From contig CM057155.1 in the NCBI GenBank assembly GCA_029962745.1, forward strand, positions 34,692,264-34,756,263: 64,000 nucleotides of DNA, in the 5' to 3' direction. Each line of letters begins with the position of its first letter. Within the stretch, counting starts at the first letter, position 1. A program made the translations under genes and the position numbers. The notes under the pieces are model-generated. The model was not told the DNA's origin, made no database searches, and saw only the letters and a program-made list of their open reading frames with translations. The stretch is from Echinometra lucunter (taxonomy: Eukaryota; Echinodermata; Echinoidea; Camarodonta; Echinometridae). Below, piece by piece: positions 33,131 to 45,732 of this stretch.

Positions 33131-33240
33131 AGTTTTTTGGCGGGAATTTTGCACCACGATAATATTATAAGCATTGTGTTTACATCCATATGTGTAACTT
33201 TTACTCCCTGTTTAGGGGGTTCTTAAATAGTTAGGCCAAT

Positions 33241-34316
33241 ATGACTGAAACCTTCTCATCAGACGATGAGGAGGCTTATTATGCTTCGTTTATGTCCCCG
33301 GAGTCAGTGACTATAGAATCTAATGTACAAGAAATAAGCAAGGCTAAGCCTAGTATGGCACTAAAAGCTCAACAAAAAATAACAGTAGCTCAGATACATA
33401 GTTATGTATCTCAGATAGATCTGTATCCAACTGAACAAGAAAAAAACGTGTCAAGGGGTGTTCTGCACTGCATAGATACAGATCTATCAGAGGAAGAATT
33501 ATTAGAATATCTAAAAGATCAGAATGTGTACAAACTAAGAAGATTCGAAAAGAAAATCGAAGGCAGTCTTCAAGCCTCTAGATCGATCCTCGTGTATTTC
33601 AATTCCCCCAAACTGCCAGATAATGTATACCTTGGTTATGAAACCTATAAGGTAGATTTGTATACTCCTCCGGCCCTTAGATGTTTCAAATGTCAACAGA
33701 TGGGCCACACCCAAAAATCTGCAAAAGAAAAATAAAATGCGTTCGATGCGGGGGGCCACATGCATATGAACAGTGTGATCAAAAAGAAGTTAAAAAATGT
33801 GCACGATGTTCTGGTAATCATTCGGCAGCTTATAAAGGCTGTCCTATGTACAAGCTTGCCCAAGAAATCCAGACTACGAAATTTAAAGAAGGACTATCTT
33901 ATAGAGAAGCACTTTTGAAATGTCAAACCAAAAAGAAGGGTGACGTGAGCACACCAGAAAGTAATGTTGGAACTAAACAGCCAGCCAATGAAAGAAAAAA
34001 TGTGCCCACAGAAACTCCGCCTCCTGTAACTGTGCATGCCAGTGGCCCAGAAAAGAAAGCGCAATCAAAAACGCAAGAAAAGATCCCCGAAACACCAAAC
34101 TCACATAAGGAAATTCCTGAATGCAGTAACCTGCCTATACAAATTGATTTTACAAATTTCCTCTCCTTTATTGTATTCATCCTAACCAATTTGGATCTTA
34201 AGACGACAGCATCCAACAAAACGGAGCTTGTCATTAATGCCGCAAAGACTTTTCTTAATATTCAATCAGTAGCAGCTCAAAACATCCATGAACTGTTGCA
34301 TAAAATGTCAGTGTGA
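33241..34316 (+). pseudogene. LINE ORF1 (I/Jockey-type) with three zinc knuckles, one frameshift
   Basis: The first part (33241-33735) carries acidic N-terminal and RNA-binding-like sequence, then the first knuckle CFKCQQMGH, which is immediately disrupted. The frame continues after a shift near 33715 with CVRCGGPHAYEQC and CARCSGNHSAAYKGC and a Lys/Pro-rich tail to 34316. Three consecutive CCHC knuckles in this order are typical of ORF1 proteins of I/Jockey-group LINEs. ORF1 ends in a GTGTGA context that overlaps the start of the ORF2 frame. Confidence 0.8.
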
Positions 34317-34720
34317 CTGATACTTTGAATGTCTTACAGTGGAATGCACAAAGCTTCAACGCCCATGGACACGATTTTGTACATAATTTGATTTATAACA
34401 ACAAATTAGGAAATGTAACTCATATTATTTGCATTCAGGAAACATGGTTCAACGATCAAAACATGGTCTATATTCCTGACTTTCATATTGTAACGAAAAA
34501 TAGAAATACGGCTGGCGGTGGATGCGCCATATATATACATAAGTCAATTCCATTCAAAGCTGTTTATAATGACTCATTGGAAGAATATCAACAGGTTGAT
34601 TTGTATCTGAAAAAAATATGTTGTGTCAGTGGTAAATTTTTGTAACCCATGTGCACGTTTATCTGCATGTAAGCTACAAACTTTACTTCAACAATGCAAT
34701 AAAAAAATTCTCTATGTGGA
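34313..34720 (+). pseudogene. LINE ORF2 N-terminus (endonuclease), 3'-truncated
   Basis: The frame reads LNVLQWNAQSFNAHGHDF, then THIICIQETWFND and GGGCAIYIHKSIPF, the start of an apurinic-type endonuclease. After a frameshift near 34630 it continues as VVNFCNPCARLSAC and NKKILYV. It stops being recognisable near 34720, where sequence of the opposite-strand LINE begins. Loss of the 3' rather than the 5' end is unusual for a LINE copy. Confidence 0.75.
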
Positions 34721-37431
34721 GACTCATAAATATCAATTCTCCACCAAATTGTTTACAGTAGTGGTCAAAAAACAACTTCCAATGGTGATTTTACTGCGTA
34801 TAATATCTTTGAATCCACTTGACCAGCTGTGTCTCTATCATACATTCTAGTTTAGGAAATTTAAGACCTTTCTGTAAAATCAGCATACATTGTTGCCCGT
34901 GATATCTTATCCGGACCTTTCCACATAAACTCAAACATCATCTTTTCAACCTTCTGAATAAAATCTTCAGGTATTTCAATATTGGATACTATATACATAA
35001 TTTTAGCAAATGTTTTTAGCAGTTGAATTTGTCCAAGTAAGGTTAACCCACGATTCTTCCATCTTAAAAAGGTACATTTTATTTCATCCATTCTCTTTTC
35101 AAAGTTCAGTTTCCTAGCTACTTCCTGATCATACAAGAAATGAATGCCTAGAACTCTTATACCTTTGTCTGCCCAGCATATGTCATTTGTTTTTTCCTCT
35201 TTGTGCCTATCTTTTCCAATCCACATACCTTCTGTTTTTGTTTTATTCAGATAAAGACCTGATATCCTTGAGTATTCTTCAAAATCACTGAATATCATTT
35301 TCATCGATTGTAAATTACTAGAAAAACAAGTTATGTCATCAGCATATGCTGTTTTCCATTAATTTCAAAAGCCTGAATTTTCTCATTATTATGTAGCCTT
35401 GTAAGAAAAACTTCCAAGCCTAATATGACCAACAAAGGAGCAAGAGGATCACCTTGTCGAACTCCTCTAGACACTGGGAAATATCCAGTGGTAAATCCAT
35501 TCACCAACACACAGCTACTTATATTGGTGTGCAGTGTTCTAACCCAATGTATGAAGGATGGCCCAAAACTGAACACTTCTCAACAATTTAGTATAAACAT
35601 GTGACTTAATGAATCAAATGCTTCAGTTAAATCAAGGGCTAGCATCATTCCCCTCAAATTCTCCTCCTCTGTAAATTCTAAAGGTCTGATATTAATCTTA
35701 TTCCTTCCCCTATATATCTGCCTTTAATAAAGGCAGTCTGTTGACTATCAACTAACTTTCCTATGACTCTAGCAACTCTCTTGGCCAAGCATGTAGAGAG
35801 TATTTTAACAACCACATTTAAAAGAGTTATGGGATGCCAATTACCTAGTACATGTCTATCTCTGTCAGGTTTAGGTCTGAGTTTAATTGTACTTTGTCTT
35901 TGTGAGACAGACATTAAATTATTTTCATATGCGAAATTGATAGAATCAACAACTTGTTTTGATATCAAAGGCCAAAATTTCTCATAAAACTCCACAGTTA
36001 AACCATCTTTCCCAGGTGTTCTATTCCTAGCCATTTTCAAAATTTCTGCCCTAGCTTCAGAGCAGGTGATACTTCCTTCTAAAGAATCCCTTTCTTCGTC
36101 TGTGAGTTGATCGATGTTACTCTGACTTATGTATTCTTTACAAACCTCATCTCCCACATTATCCTTATTCTCAAACAATGTCTTATATGAATTCTTAACA
36201 AAATTTTGTATTTCCGACTGCTCATCAATAGGCCCCTCTTCTGAAATCAAAGCATCAATATTAGAATTTGCTGCTTGTCCTTTTTCTAATGAAAAAACTA
36301 CTTAGTACTCTTTTCTCCTTTGTGGTACCATGAACACCTTGACCTCAAATTTGTCCCTTCTGCAAAATAATCATATATTTTAAACAACTCCTGTTCTATT
36401 TCCCTTTTCTTTTTCATAAATTCTTCATCTTCATCTTCCGACAACTTATCATCTATTTCTTTCAATTCCTTTTCCAATACCTTTCTTTTCTCTTCCATTT
36501 CACATTTTTTCTTCCTAGGAAATGGTACAATAAATTCTCTAATTTTAAACTTTAATCAAGCCCAGAACCCTCCTTTATCGTAAATATTAGGAAACTCATC
36601 GATCCAATCTGTTTATTTATCAGTTATAGCATTAACATACTCCTCATCATTCAACAGACTATTGTTAAATTTCCAGTAGGATGGACCAGAATTTTTCTTC
36701 TTAATCTTCATATGCAAACTTACATGGTTATGGTCAGACAAAACACAAGGCATGATATCATTTTTGCTGATAACATCTTGTAGGGATTCATGTATTAACC
36801 AAAAATCCGATCTAGACTGCACCAGTGGGTTACATCTCCTCCATGTGAATCTTTTCTTGCTAGGATTTCTGATTCTCCATATATCAATCAATCCAAAATA
36901 CATTTTCATATTTTCAATGAGATTCACAGAATGATTCCATATACATGTAGTTTTCATTGAGCCGCCTGCCCTATCCAAATCAAGATTTTGAATTAAGTTA
37001 AAATCCCCACGAATCATTTAATATTTCTCCACTGTCGACGTTATCCTGGAGGCTCAATTCGACCTTTTTGAAAACCTCAGTATGATCCTTCTCATTATTT
37101 GGTGCATATATGTTACATATCACATACACTTTCTTCTGAATTTCAACTTTAACCAATAAAAAACAACCCAAGTATCTTTAACTGAGTCTAACAATTTTAT
37201 GTCAGGGGTCTTTCTTAATATGGTACATACTCCTCTGCTCTTAGAAGCACCATGACTGAAGATAATATCAGATCTCACTTGATTTCTCCATAGTGATTCT
37301 TCTTTTTCAGTAGAATGTGTTTCCTGTAAAAGGATAATGTCTTTGTTTTGTTTAAGCATATAGTTAAAATAACGTTTCCTTGCTTTAAAGTCCCCAATTC
37401 CATTAACATGTGTCATCAGCTTCAAGTCCAT
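34720..37431 (-). pseudogene. Tx1/L1-like LINE ORF2 (endonuclease-RT), broken and 3'-truncated
   Basis: Read on the minus strand: endonuclease start (LKLMTHVNGIGDFKARKRYF, DIILLQETHS), endonuclease end (RGDFNLIQNLDLDRAGGS, SDHNHVSLHMKIKKK) and a connecting helical region (36498-36298). RT follows with RNRTPGKDGLTVEFYEKFW, GNWHPITLLNVVVKI, SRGVRQGDPLAPLL and an intact AYADDIT box near 35335, then GLYLNKTKTE. The C-terminal region is readable past 34860 with a shift (GLKFPKLECMI, then HHWKLFFDHY) to about 34720, where it meets the other LINE. Several frameshifts and stops are present. Confidence 0.85.
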
Positions 37432-38032
37432 AATCAGAATATGAGTTTCTTGAAAGCACTACCATTATAAGTTCAGGTTCAACAAAAATTACATGCTCAG
37501 GTTCAACAAACAAACAACAGAAAACAAAACTCATAATAAACATGGCAAAGGCTGAATCTTCTGTTCGCCTTAGGAAATTCATGGTGGCGCTCTACATCGT
37601 GGCCTTTCCTATCTTTCTTTGCTTTCTTTTTTCACCTATTCACATATTGAAGTTCACACTCAAAACTAATACATGAATATACTAGAACTTAATAGTCTTC
37701 ATAACCTGAGTAGTTCCTTTTCACTCATAATTGTCTATACATGTACAAGCTAAGTCCAACTCAGGTTTGTCAGTGTTCATGCTTTATATTTTCCTTCTAG
37801 TGTTTGAGTTGTCCTTCCTCTTCCCAATACTTTCCGAGTTTCTGCTTTTCTATATGAAATCTTAACAGTTCTTATTTTCTGATCATTACATCTTGTATTC
37901 TGTCTCCTTTCCATCTTTTCCTTCTTTAAAGAAGATGTGAGCAGGGTACTTAAAGTACACCACTCTGCTTGCCTTTCCCTCTTTCAGCTTCTTCTTGATG
38001 TGGATCAGCTTCTTACGTTGCCCGCATATTTC

Positions 38033-38760
38033 TTATGGCAGCATTTCATCCACGTAGATAGGATGCTTTCCATTGTGCTCAAACGGATTCCCCTTCAAGA
38101 AGCGACGGGCGTTGGCCAGGATCGTCATTTTGGTCGAGTGCCGATTAAAGGCTACAATAATCGGCCTTGGTCGAGGTGACGAGGTGTTTCCACTGTGATG
38201 GGCCCTTTCTATGATTACTTCTTCTCCAATCTGCAGATGCGTCTCGGCAAATGACTTCATGAAGTTTTCGCAATTCTTGTTCTCGACACCCTCCGGAAAT
38301 CCTTGGAACACAAGCGTATTTCTCATTCCCCTGGCTGCTAGGTCAGTCAGACATTCACGCAGCTTCTCATTCTCCTTTACTTGAGCGTGCAATCTCTCTT
38401 TCATTGAGCCAATATCAAACTTTATCTCCTCTTGCTTCTCCTTCACATCATTTATCTCTCTCTTATTGCTATCGATCTGGGTTAGGGATAAGTCTAATCT
38501 GGCCACTATATCATTGAACTTAGAGTTCATTTGATCGAATCTGTCAAGAAGCTTTGCCAGTAAATCCTCAGTAGTACTGATCCATTGATCTTTCGCTTCT
38601 TCTCCGCGTGCGGTATGTCTGTCTCCCTCTCCTTTCCCCCGGTAGCTTGGGGGTGCGACTCCTGGTGCGCTTCGCTGATCTCAGCTATGGCTTACTGCTG
38701 AATGGGATTTTCAAGTTGAGTATCCGAGTTTTCAACAGTGTCATCTCCATTCTGCCTGAA
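38033..38760 (-). pseudogene. Tx1/L1-like LINE ORF1 (coiled coil plus RRM)
   Basis: The frame at 38530-38033 begins with a coiled coil (EINDVKEKQEEIKF onward), followed by an RRM-like segment with NTLVFQGFPEGVE and the C-terminal-domain motif IIERAHH. It ends early; the normal continuation (KKLIHIKKKLKEGKASRVVY) lies in another frame down to about 37880. The frame is also open upstream to about 38640 (GEEAKDQWISTTEDLLAKLL), so the true start is above 38530. This domain order is that of L1/Tx1 ORF1 proteins. Confidence 0.75.
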
Positions 38761-38869
38761 TCTAATCCGGAGGAGGTAAAGTATTGGGAAATCCTCGGTG
38801 AAATATTTGTTTTGTCCATCTGTCTTTTCTTCGCACTCATTTTTTAATGAATTTCAGAAACTTTTCCAC

Positions 38870-39515
38870 GATGTGAGAAAATGCACTTTGACTTAGTAAA
38901 GCGCCATCTGTCTCCCTCCTACCCAGTCACTGTCATTATGTACAATGATAGAACCCAAACAGTTAAGGAAATGAAAAGTGCTTGAACATCTTTGCTTTAC
39001 ATTAAAGATTTCTTTTCTTTAAAATCTGTTTTGATAGTTCTAACAAATGCAGTCATTATGGAATAAGTTGACAGCAAAAAATTGTTGAAAAGAAATATAT
39101 ATACTTGAAATTTTATATACATTTTAGTATCAGTCAGTTTGGAATTCATTACCAGAATCTTTCCTGTGTTTGTTATGTAACCTAGCCACATATGCCTGGT
39201 TTGACATGAAATACTACTTCCTCATAGGTCCACAGCAGTGATTTTTTTTTTTAATTTGGGATGCTCCATTTCCAGTTTTTAACAATTTTTCTCAAACCCC
39301 ATTCCACTTTAGAAATAGACTTTCCATCAGTCTAAAAATTTGTTCAATATTTCAATATTTTTGCAATCTTATTTCAGCCATTTAGCAGAAGTAGATGGAC
39401 AGAAATCCATTTAAGAAATAGAAAAACAGTACACAAGTTTGATGAAGAAATTTCAAACCTGAAAACCTAAAAATAGAACAGCTCTGAATCAAAATCCTTA
39501 TCCTATACGTGTCAC
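38870..39515. other. non-coding stretch, nothing recognised
   Basis: AT-rich sequence without a convincing frame or element. Confidence 0.5.
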
Positions 39516-39521
39516 AAAGAT

Positions 39522-39680
39522 TCACTTTTAGCAAACCTGCCTGCCTCCAAGGTTTGCTTTTTAGCAAACCTGCAAGCCTCAAGTGTTCGCTTTTTATTGA
39601 ACCTGCCTGCCTCCACAGTTTGCCTTTTAACAAACCTGTCTGCCTCCAAGGTTCACTTTTTAGTGAACCTGCCAGCCTTC
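39522..39680. repeat. 33-bp minisatellite, about five units
   Basis: Units of the type TTTGCTTTTTAGCAAACCTG-CCTGCCTCCAAGG. Many units contain a small palindrome (GTTTGCTTTTTAGCAAAC or TTCACTTTTTAGTGAA) whose bases change together, keeping the stem. Confidence 0.75.
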
Positions 39681-39684
39681 TCTT

Positions 39685-40440
39685 CTTTCTCTTCGTGGAG
39701 GAGGGGCCTTTTTTTCTTACCTTCTCTTTCCTTCCTGTTTTCTTTTGTTTCTTTGTCTTTCCCTCTTTCTTCTTCCCCTTTTCTTTTTCCGTTGCTTGAA
39801 ACCCCCTTTTCAGCCATAAAAGAGAGGCAGAAGGGTATTCCGGTTCACATAATTTTAAAAATATATATATTTTTTTTTACCGGGGGCTGCAGCCTGCCCT
39901 GCTCCTTTGCCTGCTAATCATATTTCAATAGTGATAAGGGAAGAACTGGGAAAAAGGGGGGGGGGGAAATGATGTAAAATAACAAGGCCCTTTCACCCCC
40001 TCCTCCTCTGATCACCTTCTTTTCCCCTTCCCTTTCTTCCTCTTCTTTCTTTCCCAGATCCTTTTTATCTATTTCCCTTTTCCTTCTTTTCGTTCTTTCT
40101 CTCTCCGTGGAGGAATGGCCCTTTCCTTTCTGTTTTCTTTTGTTTCTTTGTTTCCTTCTTTCCTTCCTTTTTCCTTTTTCCATTGCTTGGAACCCCCTTT
40201 TGGGGCATAAAAAGGAGAAGGGTATTCCTGCTCCTAGATTTTCACTGGAGGTTATTGCCCCTCCCCCCCCCCCCCCCCCCCCCCCCCCCGCCCCCATCCC
40301 TTCTTTTCCTTCTCTCTCTCTCTCTCATTTCATAGGGAGGCTTTCTTATCTTCTCTTACCTCTCTGTTATCTTTTCTTTTGTTTTTTGTTTCCTTTTTCT
40401 GTATTTGTTTATTTACTTATATTTTATTGGTCATGTGGTG
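39685..40440. repeat. pyrimidine-rich segmental duplication with 29-base C run
   Basis: A block from CGTGGAGGAGGGGCC (about 39703) to AAAAGAGAGGCAGAAGGGTATTCC recurs from about 40107 to 40228 with changes; a third partial block follows near 40325-40400. A C run of about 29 lies at 40261-40289. Long frames here are low-complexity. Confidence 0.7.
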
Positions 40441-42228
40441 TCTTCTTACCTGGAAGCTGTGTCATGACCTTCGATGACGATATCTAAATACCAACATACT
40501 ATGCATAGACAGCCGGGATAAACAGGCGCTCTGCTTTATGATGTGGTTCTGGCGTTGCGGAGTGCCCATGGCCAAGCTGTTAATTGCAAGGGCAAGATGG
40601 CTTCATGCACATGAAAATCAAAAAACTGTTTGGCCAATTATTATCAAGACAATGATGATCACTGATTTGATCATGATGATATTAATGCTTGTTATAGCTT
40701 TTGACGATATTACTGAGATTGAGGTCTCCTTGTCAAAGGTCAAAGAGGTCCTATATGAAAATGACTCATAATAGCGAAAACTTAGGAACCCTTTTCAGAC
40801 TTGGCTCATGTACATTTCTGATCTGGCAATAGCGGATGCATGCATTTCAATTGTGCTTGGTCGAGGATTCAATTTTTTTTTCCTTTCTTTTTCTGTCAGT
40901 CTCGTTTTATTTCATTTGAGCTCAGTTGAAACTCTTTTTCTCTTCTCTTCTTAGAATGAACAGGAGAGGGTGTGATGGGGGAAATGTGGGTTTGCTCTAA
41001 TTGCCCCCGCAGAGGATGCAAATTTTGACCTCAAACTGCTCATTGTATGGAGGAACAATGATCTGATCAGATTTTGGGGTCAGTCAATGATCTGATTAGA
41101 ATTTATTTTATCATAATTTTTTTCCCCTCTCATTTCTTTTATCGTGCTCTATGTACTTCTTTAGTATTTTGCATCTCATCCTTTTCCTTCTGTTATACTT
41201 TATTTCTCTCCTTTATTTTCCTTTTATTACGACAAAATCATCCAAAAGACAGAGAATAGAAGGTGATAAATAATAGAAAGATCCAAATAAAGAAACAAAA
41301 GAGAAATAAAAGGCAAGATAAAAGGAGGAAGATGAAATGGAAAGAGGAGGAAAATTATAGAACGTGGGAGGAAATGATAGAAAATTAAAGGGAAAGATAA
41401 AAAGGACAAATTAATGAGATACATAATAGAGGATAACTGTACATGAAAAGATTTTGAAAAAGGAATAGGGGGAAAACAAGTAGAAAGGGAAAGATCACAA
41501 GATATAAAGATAAGTGGCAGGCTGAGAAAGCGATGAAGGACGGGAAAAGGATTACACACTCTTCATGCAATACATATGCACTCCAGAATGCACCCCAAGC
41601 TCAACCAGCAAAATATTCTAGACTCCTACACAAACGCCACATCACAATGTATTCAATGCAAAATGAATGATAAATCAATAAAATTATGTACATGCACATG
41701 AAAATATTTTTTATTGATCTGGCAAGTGTAACATCAAGTAGCAAAATATATATACACAAAATATACAATGCATATTCAACAGATTATAATGCAAAATAGA
41801 CAAAAAGTCATGTTGGTTCTCCTGGCTTTGCACCAGTGCAGAGAAGTCCACAACAACTCAGGAAGGATTTGAAGCTAGAGAAGTGGACTGCACTGAGTTG
41901 GCTGTGCTGTGTCTGGCTGTGGGGCTGGCTGTGGAGCGTGTTGCAGGCTGGGTGTTGGGCTTGCTGGACTGGTGCTGGAGGAATGGAGTGATCTGACTGT
42001 GCATTAGAGAAAGAGAAGAAAAACAGAGGAGAAAGACAAGATGAATGATTTTTGATCAAGCATATATGAATTTGAATCTTTAAGAGGTTATGTACTAGGT
42101 CAATAAGGGTTAACATCGAATTGATGCTGATTTTAAACTTTGGCATATAAATTTAAATCTCTTGAGTCCATGCAATAGATCAATAGTGTTACTTCTACCA
42201 TTTCAGAATAAGTTATGCTGATTCTTAC

Positions 42229-42645
42229 CGTAATCTACTAGTGTCCATTTTCCTATGACCGGGCCCGTTGCCTCTTCCGGATGTAACGGGTATGACTGTC
42301 GATCGCCTTAACTACCTGTTTCCAAGTCCCCTGTTGCTGTGACCTTGGCACTGGGCACGCCTGGAACAATCGCTCTCGTAGAAGTGCAATCCTGGTCGGG
42401 TCGTGGCCAGAATCTCCTTTGCCGTTCACGCAGTGGTGGAACCATTCCTCGTCTGTGAACAGTTCATGGGAGAGTTCCACAGCCACTCTGGAAAGATTTG
42501 AAGTTTGCACTAGGAGAAGTAGACTGCGCTGTGGGGCTGGCTGTGGGGGTGGCTGAGGGCCTAGCTTAGGGGCTGACTGACGGACTGGCTGCGGCGCTTG
42601 CTGTGGCATCGGCTGGACTGGCGCTGGAGGGATGGTGTGACTTGG
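42229..42645 (-). CDS. BEN-domain exon of copy B with Pro/Gln tract
   Basis: After acceptor TAATGTACAG the minus-strand frame reads PSHTIPPAPVQPMPQQAPQP, a short Pro/Gln tract, then the BEN domain (SRVAVELSHELFTDEEWFHH, DPTRIALLRERLFQACP, TWKQVVKAIDSHTRY) and a stop soon after RKRQRARS. Length 417 nt, same as A1. The donor GTAAGA lies at 42228, beyond the stop. The domain is intact; the coiled-coil exon at 43003-42902 joins in phase 0. Confidence 0.7.
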
Positions 42646-42901
42646 CTGTACATTAGAAAGGAGAAAGACAAGAATAAATTGCATTGGTAGAGCACAGGAA
42701 AGCACCGCAAATATGAAATAAGGATACTGAGATAACTACATAGCATTTTGAATCTCCCTGGGGCCATAATGCAAGTAAGACGAGTGAAAATACAATGGCA
42801 GAAGAAAATGACTGCTTGACGACTAGATAGTAGGTACAGTAAAATAAGTTATTGATGAATTGTGAATCATGACATAATTACAATAAAGTATGAAAAATTA
42901 C

Positions 42902-43003
42902 CTGCTGACTGATCAGTTTCAAAAGCTTGGTCTCCATCTCGGCAACCTTCTCCTCTAGGCTCTGCATCCGGATGCTGAGTGTCCTGTTTTCTTCCTCCTG
43001 CTC
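42902..43003 (-). CDS. coiled-coil exon of BEN unit, copy B
   Basis: Same 34-codon coiled-coil exon as in copy A, with EQEEENRTLSIRMQSLEEKV replacing the equivalent segment. Donor GTAATT at 42901. Only a few substitutions separate it from copies A and C. Confidence 0.55.
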
Positions 43004-43372
43004 CTTGTTTTAGATTTTGTGTGTGGTCCCAAATGGTATTTTCTGTGTTAGCTGTATAGGAAATACCATGCGGTTATTGATAATTATGATATAAACATCA
43101 GCCTGAAATGTTTAGATTGAACTTTATAAGTTTGAATGATTCTTCATAAACCTTTTTGTGATAAACATTCTAGGAATGCTTTGGACTTATGGCTTTCTAA
43201 ATGAAATGTTTTTCAGGAGGTAGAATTTGACTTTAAAATGGTAAAGCTTGCACTCATTGCTTGTGTGCAACCAAATTTGGGTAATCATGAGAAACAACAA
43301 AAAAAAAACTCACGAAATGTCTGTTGATGATAATTATATGTTCCCAAAGTCATCAAGATTTTAGGTTTATAA

Positions 43373-43968
43373 ACCCTTCTTCATATTACTGGTGAGTTTT
43401 TCTAGCTGTTAATCTACACGTTTAAGCCTACCTTTTGCCTCCTTGTTGCAGTATTTAACACCCTACTTCATAGTCTATTTTTATTCATCATTCCTTTGTT
43501 GTTGATGTTATCCAGTTGCACTCAGAGTCTGTGATTTTGCTCCATAGTCAGTAACATCAATACATCACAGCACTTCAGTCATCGTACTGACAGTGTCTTC
43601 CTTAGCTAGCCAGCTATTCTGTGAGGTTGACACCCTGCTTCATTTTGTTTCATGCTTCATTTGTACTTCAGACTCCAAGTTTAACAGCAGCATCCTACTT
43701 TGTATATTTTGATCCATCAATTTTTTTGTCCTTGGAAGTTGCAGATAGCTCTTGTTTAGCTGTATCGCCCTGCTTCATTTGGTGAGTCAGCTCTGCTATC
43801 ATTACTTATTTCAGCTTGAGCCAGAGTACAACTACATTACATCACGATCTGCTTACTTATTATTACTCGGGGGCTAGCTATGTGTAGTTTTTGCATCACT
43901 TGTAGCTGTGAGCCAGTGTAAACTGGTTAGATTTCTCTCTCAGGCTCTCCAGATTGGTACTGTATATC
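43373..43968. other. possible 3' flank of a gypsy element
   Basis: It lies downstream (minus strand) of the integrase at 43969. A pyrimidine-rich sequence with repeated CCCTGCTTCATTT phrases is seen. I could not delimit an LTR. Confidence 0.3.
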
Positions 43969-44613
43969 TCATTCTTTCTTGTCGTAGCTCGCCTTCTGTT
44001 TGGCTCTAACCCTATCATTGCATGCAGCATCCTCTTGGAATGTTCGTCGTAAATGAAAGCCTAGATCTTGTACATAATGATGAGGAGCGGTACCCGTAGT
44101 TGATCTCAAGTCCCGTTGAGGTAAAGAATGAGGCAGGCGTGGTTCTCTTCCATACAGCATGAAGAAGGGAGTATACCCAGTTGATGAGTGTACAGTCGTA
44201 TTATACGCTAATTTGACCTGTTTCAGATGTTGATCCCAATCACCTCCTCTTTCTGCCATATACTTAGCAAGCTGGTACTTAATGACATGGTTGGTTTGTT
44301 CAACTAAACCAACTCCTTGGGGGTGATAGGGAGATGAGCATGTTTTCTTGATACCAAACTCTCTGCAAAGTTGGCGTATCAGTGTAGATTCCAATTGACG
44401 GCCCTGATCGGTATGCAGAACATCTGGTAGACCATGTTCCCTGACTAAGTCTTCAGACAAGCGTTTTGCTACTGTTGAAGCTGTTTGGTCTTTCATGGCA
44501 TATAGATTGATGAATTTCGTGAAGTGGTCTACAACTACAAGAAGGTAGCAAAACCCACTAGAAGAAGGAGGAAGCATTGCAATATCAGCACAGAAGGTCA
44601 TGTATCCAGACAA
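43969..44613 (-). pseudogene. Ty3/gypsy integrase core fragment
   Basis: The minus-strand frame shows LLVVVDHFTKFINLYAM, LHTDQGRQLESTLIRQLC and YHPQGVGLVEQTNHVIKYQL, carrying the D, D and E of a retroviral-type integrase. It then gives KLAYNTTVHSSTGYTPFFML. The zinc-binding N-terminal domain is missing: the frame starts just before the first catalytic region, where unrelated sequence begins (about 44640). Confidence 0.85.
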
Positions 44614-44639
44614 AAGCTGTCTAGTTTGTAGTTTGATTT

Positions 44640-45732
44640 TTTAAAAAAAGTACATCAAACATAGCCAGCCATCATGATTAAATACCGTCTAACATAAATT
44701 TAAAAAGGTTCCTGACATATTGCATACAAACTTGTTTCAATTACCATTTGCAATTATCTGTTCGGGTACACATCCTGAGAAGGCACCTATCTTGAAAGTA
44801 TACCAGACATTTAGATATACTGCCCATGTACTATGTATTTCCCAGTATTTCCTGAAAATTGCCAACTCTGGTTACAGCATTACATTTTCGATGATATTTT
44901 CCACTTTAAAAAGTGATTAACATATAACATTTTTTATGTGAAATAATTAAATGCAATCGGGAGCCAAAAGAACCCTGCATATTAAACAGTGACATTTCAA
45001 TGGATTACAGCCCATCATGCCAAACTTATTGGATACTAGGTTTTTGTTATCAATATTACATTTTCTTTGGACAAAACTTTTTGCATGTTTATACATTCAT
45101 TGTTAGTAGATGAAATTAAAAGATTATATGAATCCAACCATGTCAAAACATTTTTTTCAAAAACATGATTATAAACAGGAAAACTGTTGCTCCAATATAA
45201 ATATATATGAAGTTTGCGATCATGGCTAAGAATCGGACCATACTTCATCTGAGAGTAATTGGCCGAAAGACTAATAGATAACAGGATCATACATGATAGA
45301 CTCAAAAACCTATTTCCATAAGAAAATGAAATTGCCTTAATCATACATGTACGAACAAAAGAGAACAGTGGAGTATAGAAAAAAATTGAAACAGAACCCC
45401 CTCAAACCCAACTATTCCTTTTTCCAAACACTAACAGCAGAATATATTTTGCAGGATCTTACTATAGTACACTCAGACTTACTTTAAATCTTATAATATT
45501 CAGCACACACATATATGTTATGACAAATCTATCAATCATTCAGACAAATATGAAAAGCATTTGCCATTAGTAACAAACTTGTATAAAGAGGGACCACATT
45601 ATAGAAATGCATGCAGATTTTGTTTCTCTCTTCCTCACGCACCTATTCATCTCTCTGATCGACATACATAAGGCCTTAAGAGACTCAATCACTCAATGGT
45701 TACGACGTTCATACCTTAGTGGATATGGTTTA
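44640..45732. other. unrecognised sequence interrupting a gypsy element
   Basis: About 1.1 kb lies between the integrase and RNase H parts of the same-strand gypsy element, where the integrase N-terminus should be. AT-rich with no recognisable domain; possibly an inserted non-autonomous element. Confidence 0.4.

Larger units (their letters stand above)
40677..43372 (-). repeat. BEN-domain repeat unit, copy B
   Basis: Same order and orientation as copy A: shared left flank from GATATTAATGCTTG, the AGAATGAACAGGAGAGGGTG block near 40955, purine-rich stretch, Pro-rich exon (about 41810-42005), one Pro/Gln-BEN exon and the coiled-coil exon. The right end is ATCAAGATTTTAGGTTTATAAA at about 43372, the same place where copy A ends. 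Confidence 0.85.

Noticed and set aside
39509..40487. Several overlapping Phe/Ser/Pro-rich frames on both strands
   Set aside because: Low-complexity CT-rich duplications with a long C run; no domain and no frame consistency between duplicates.
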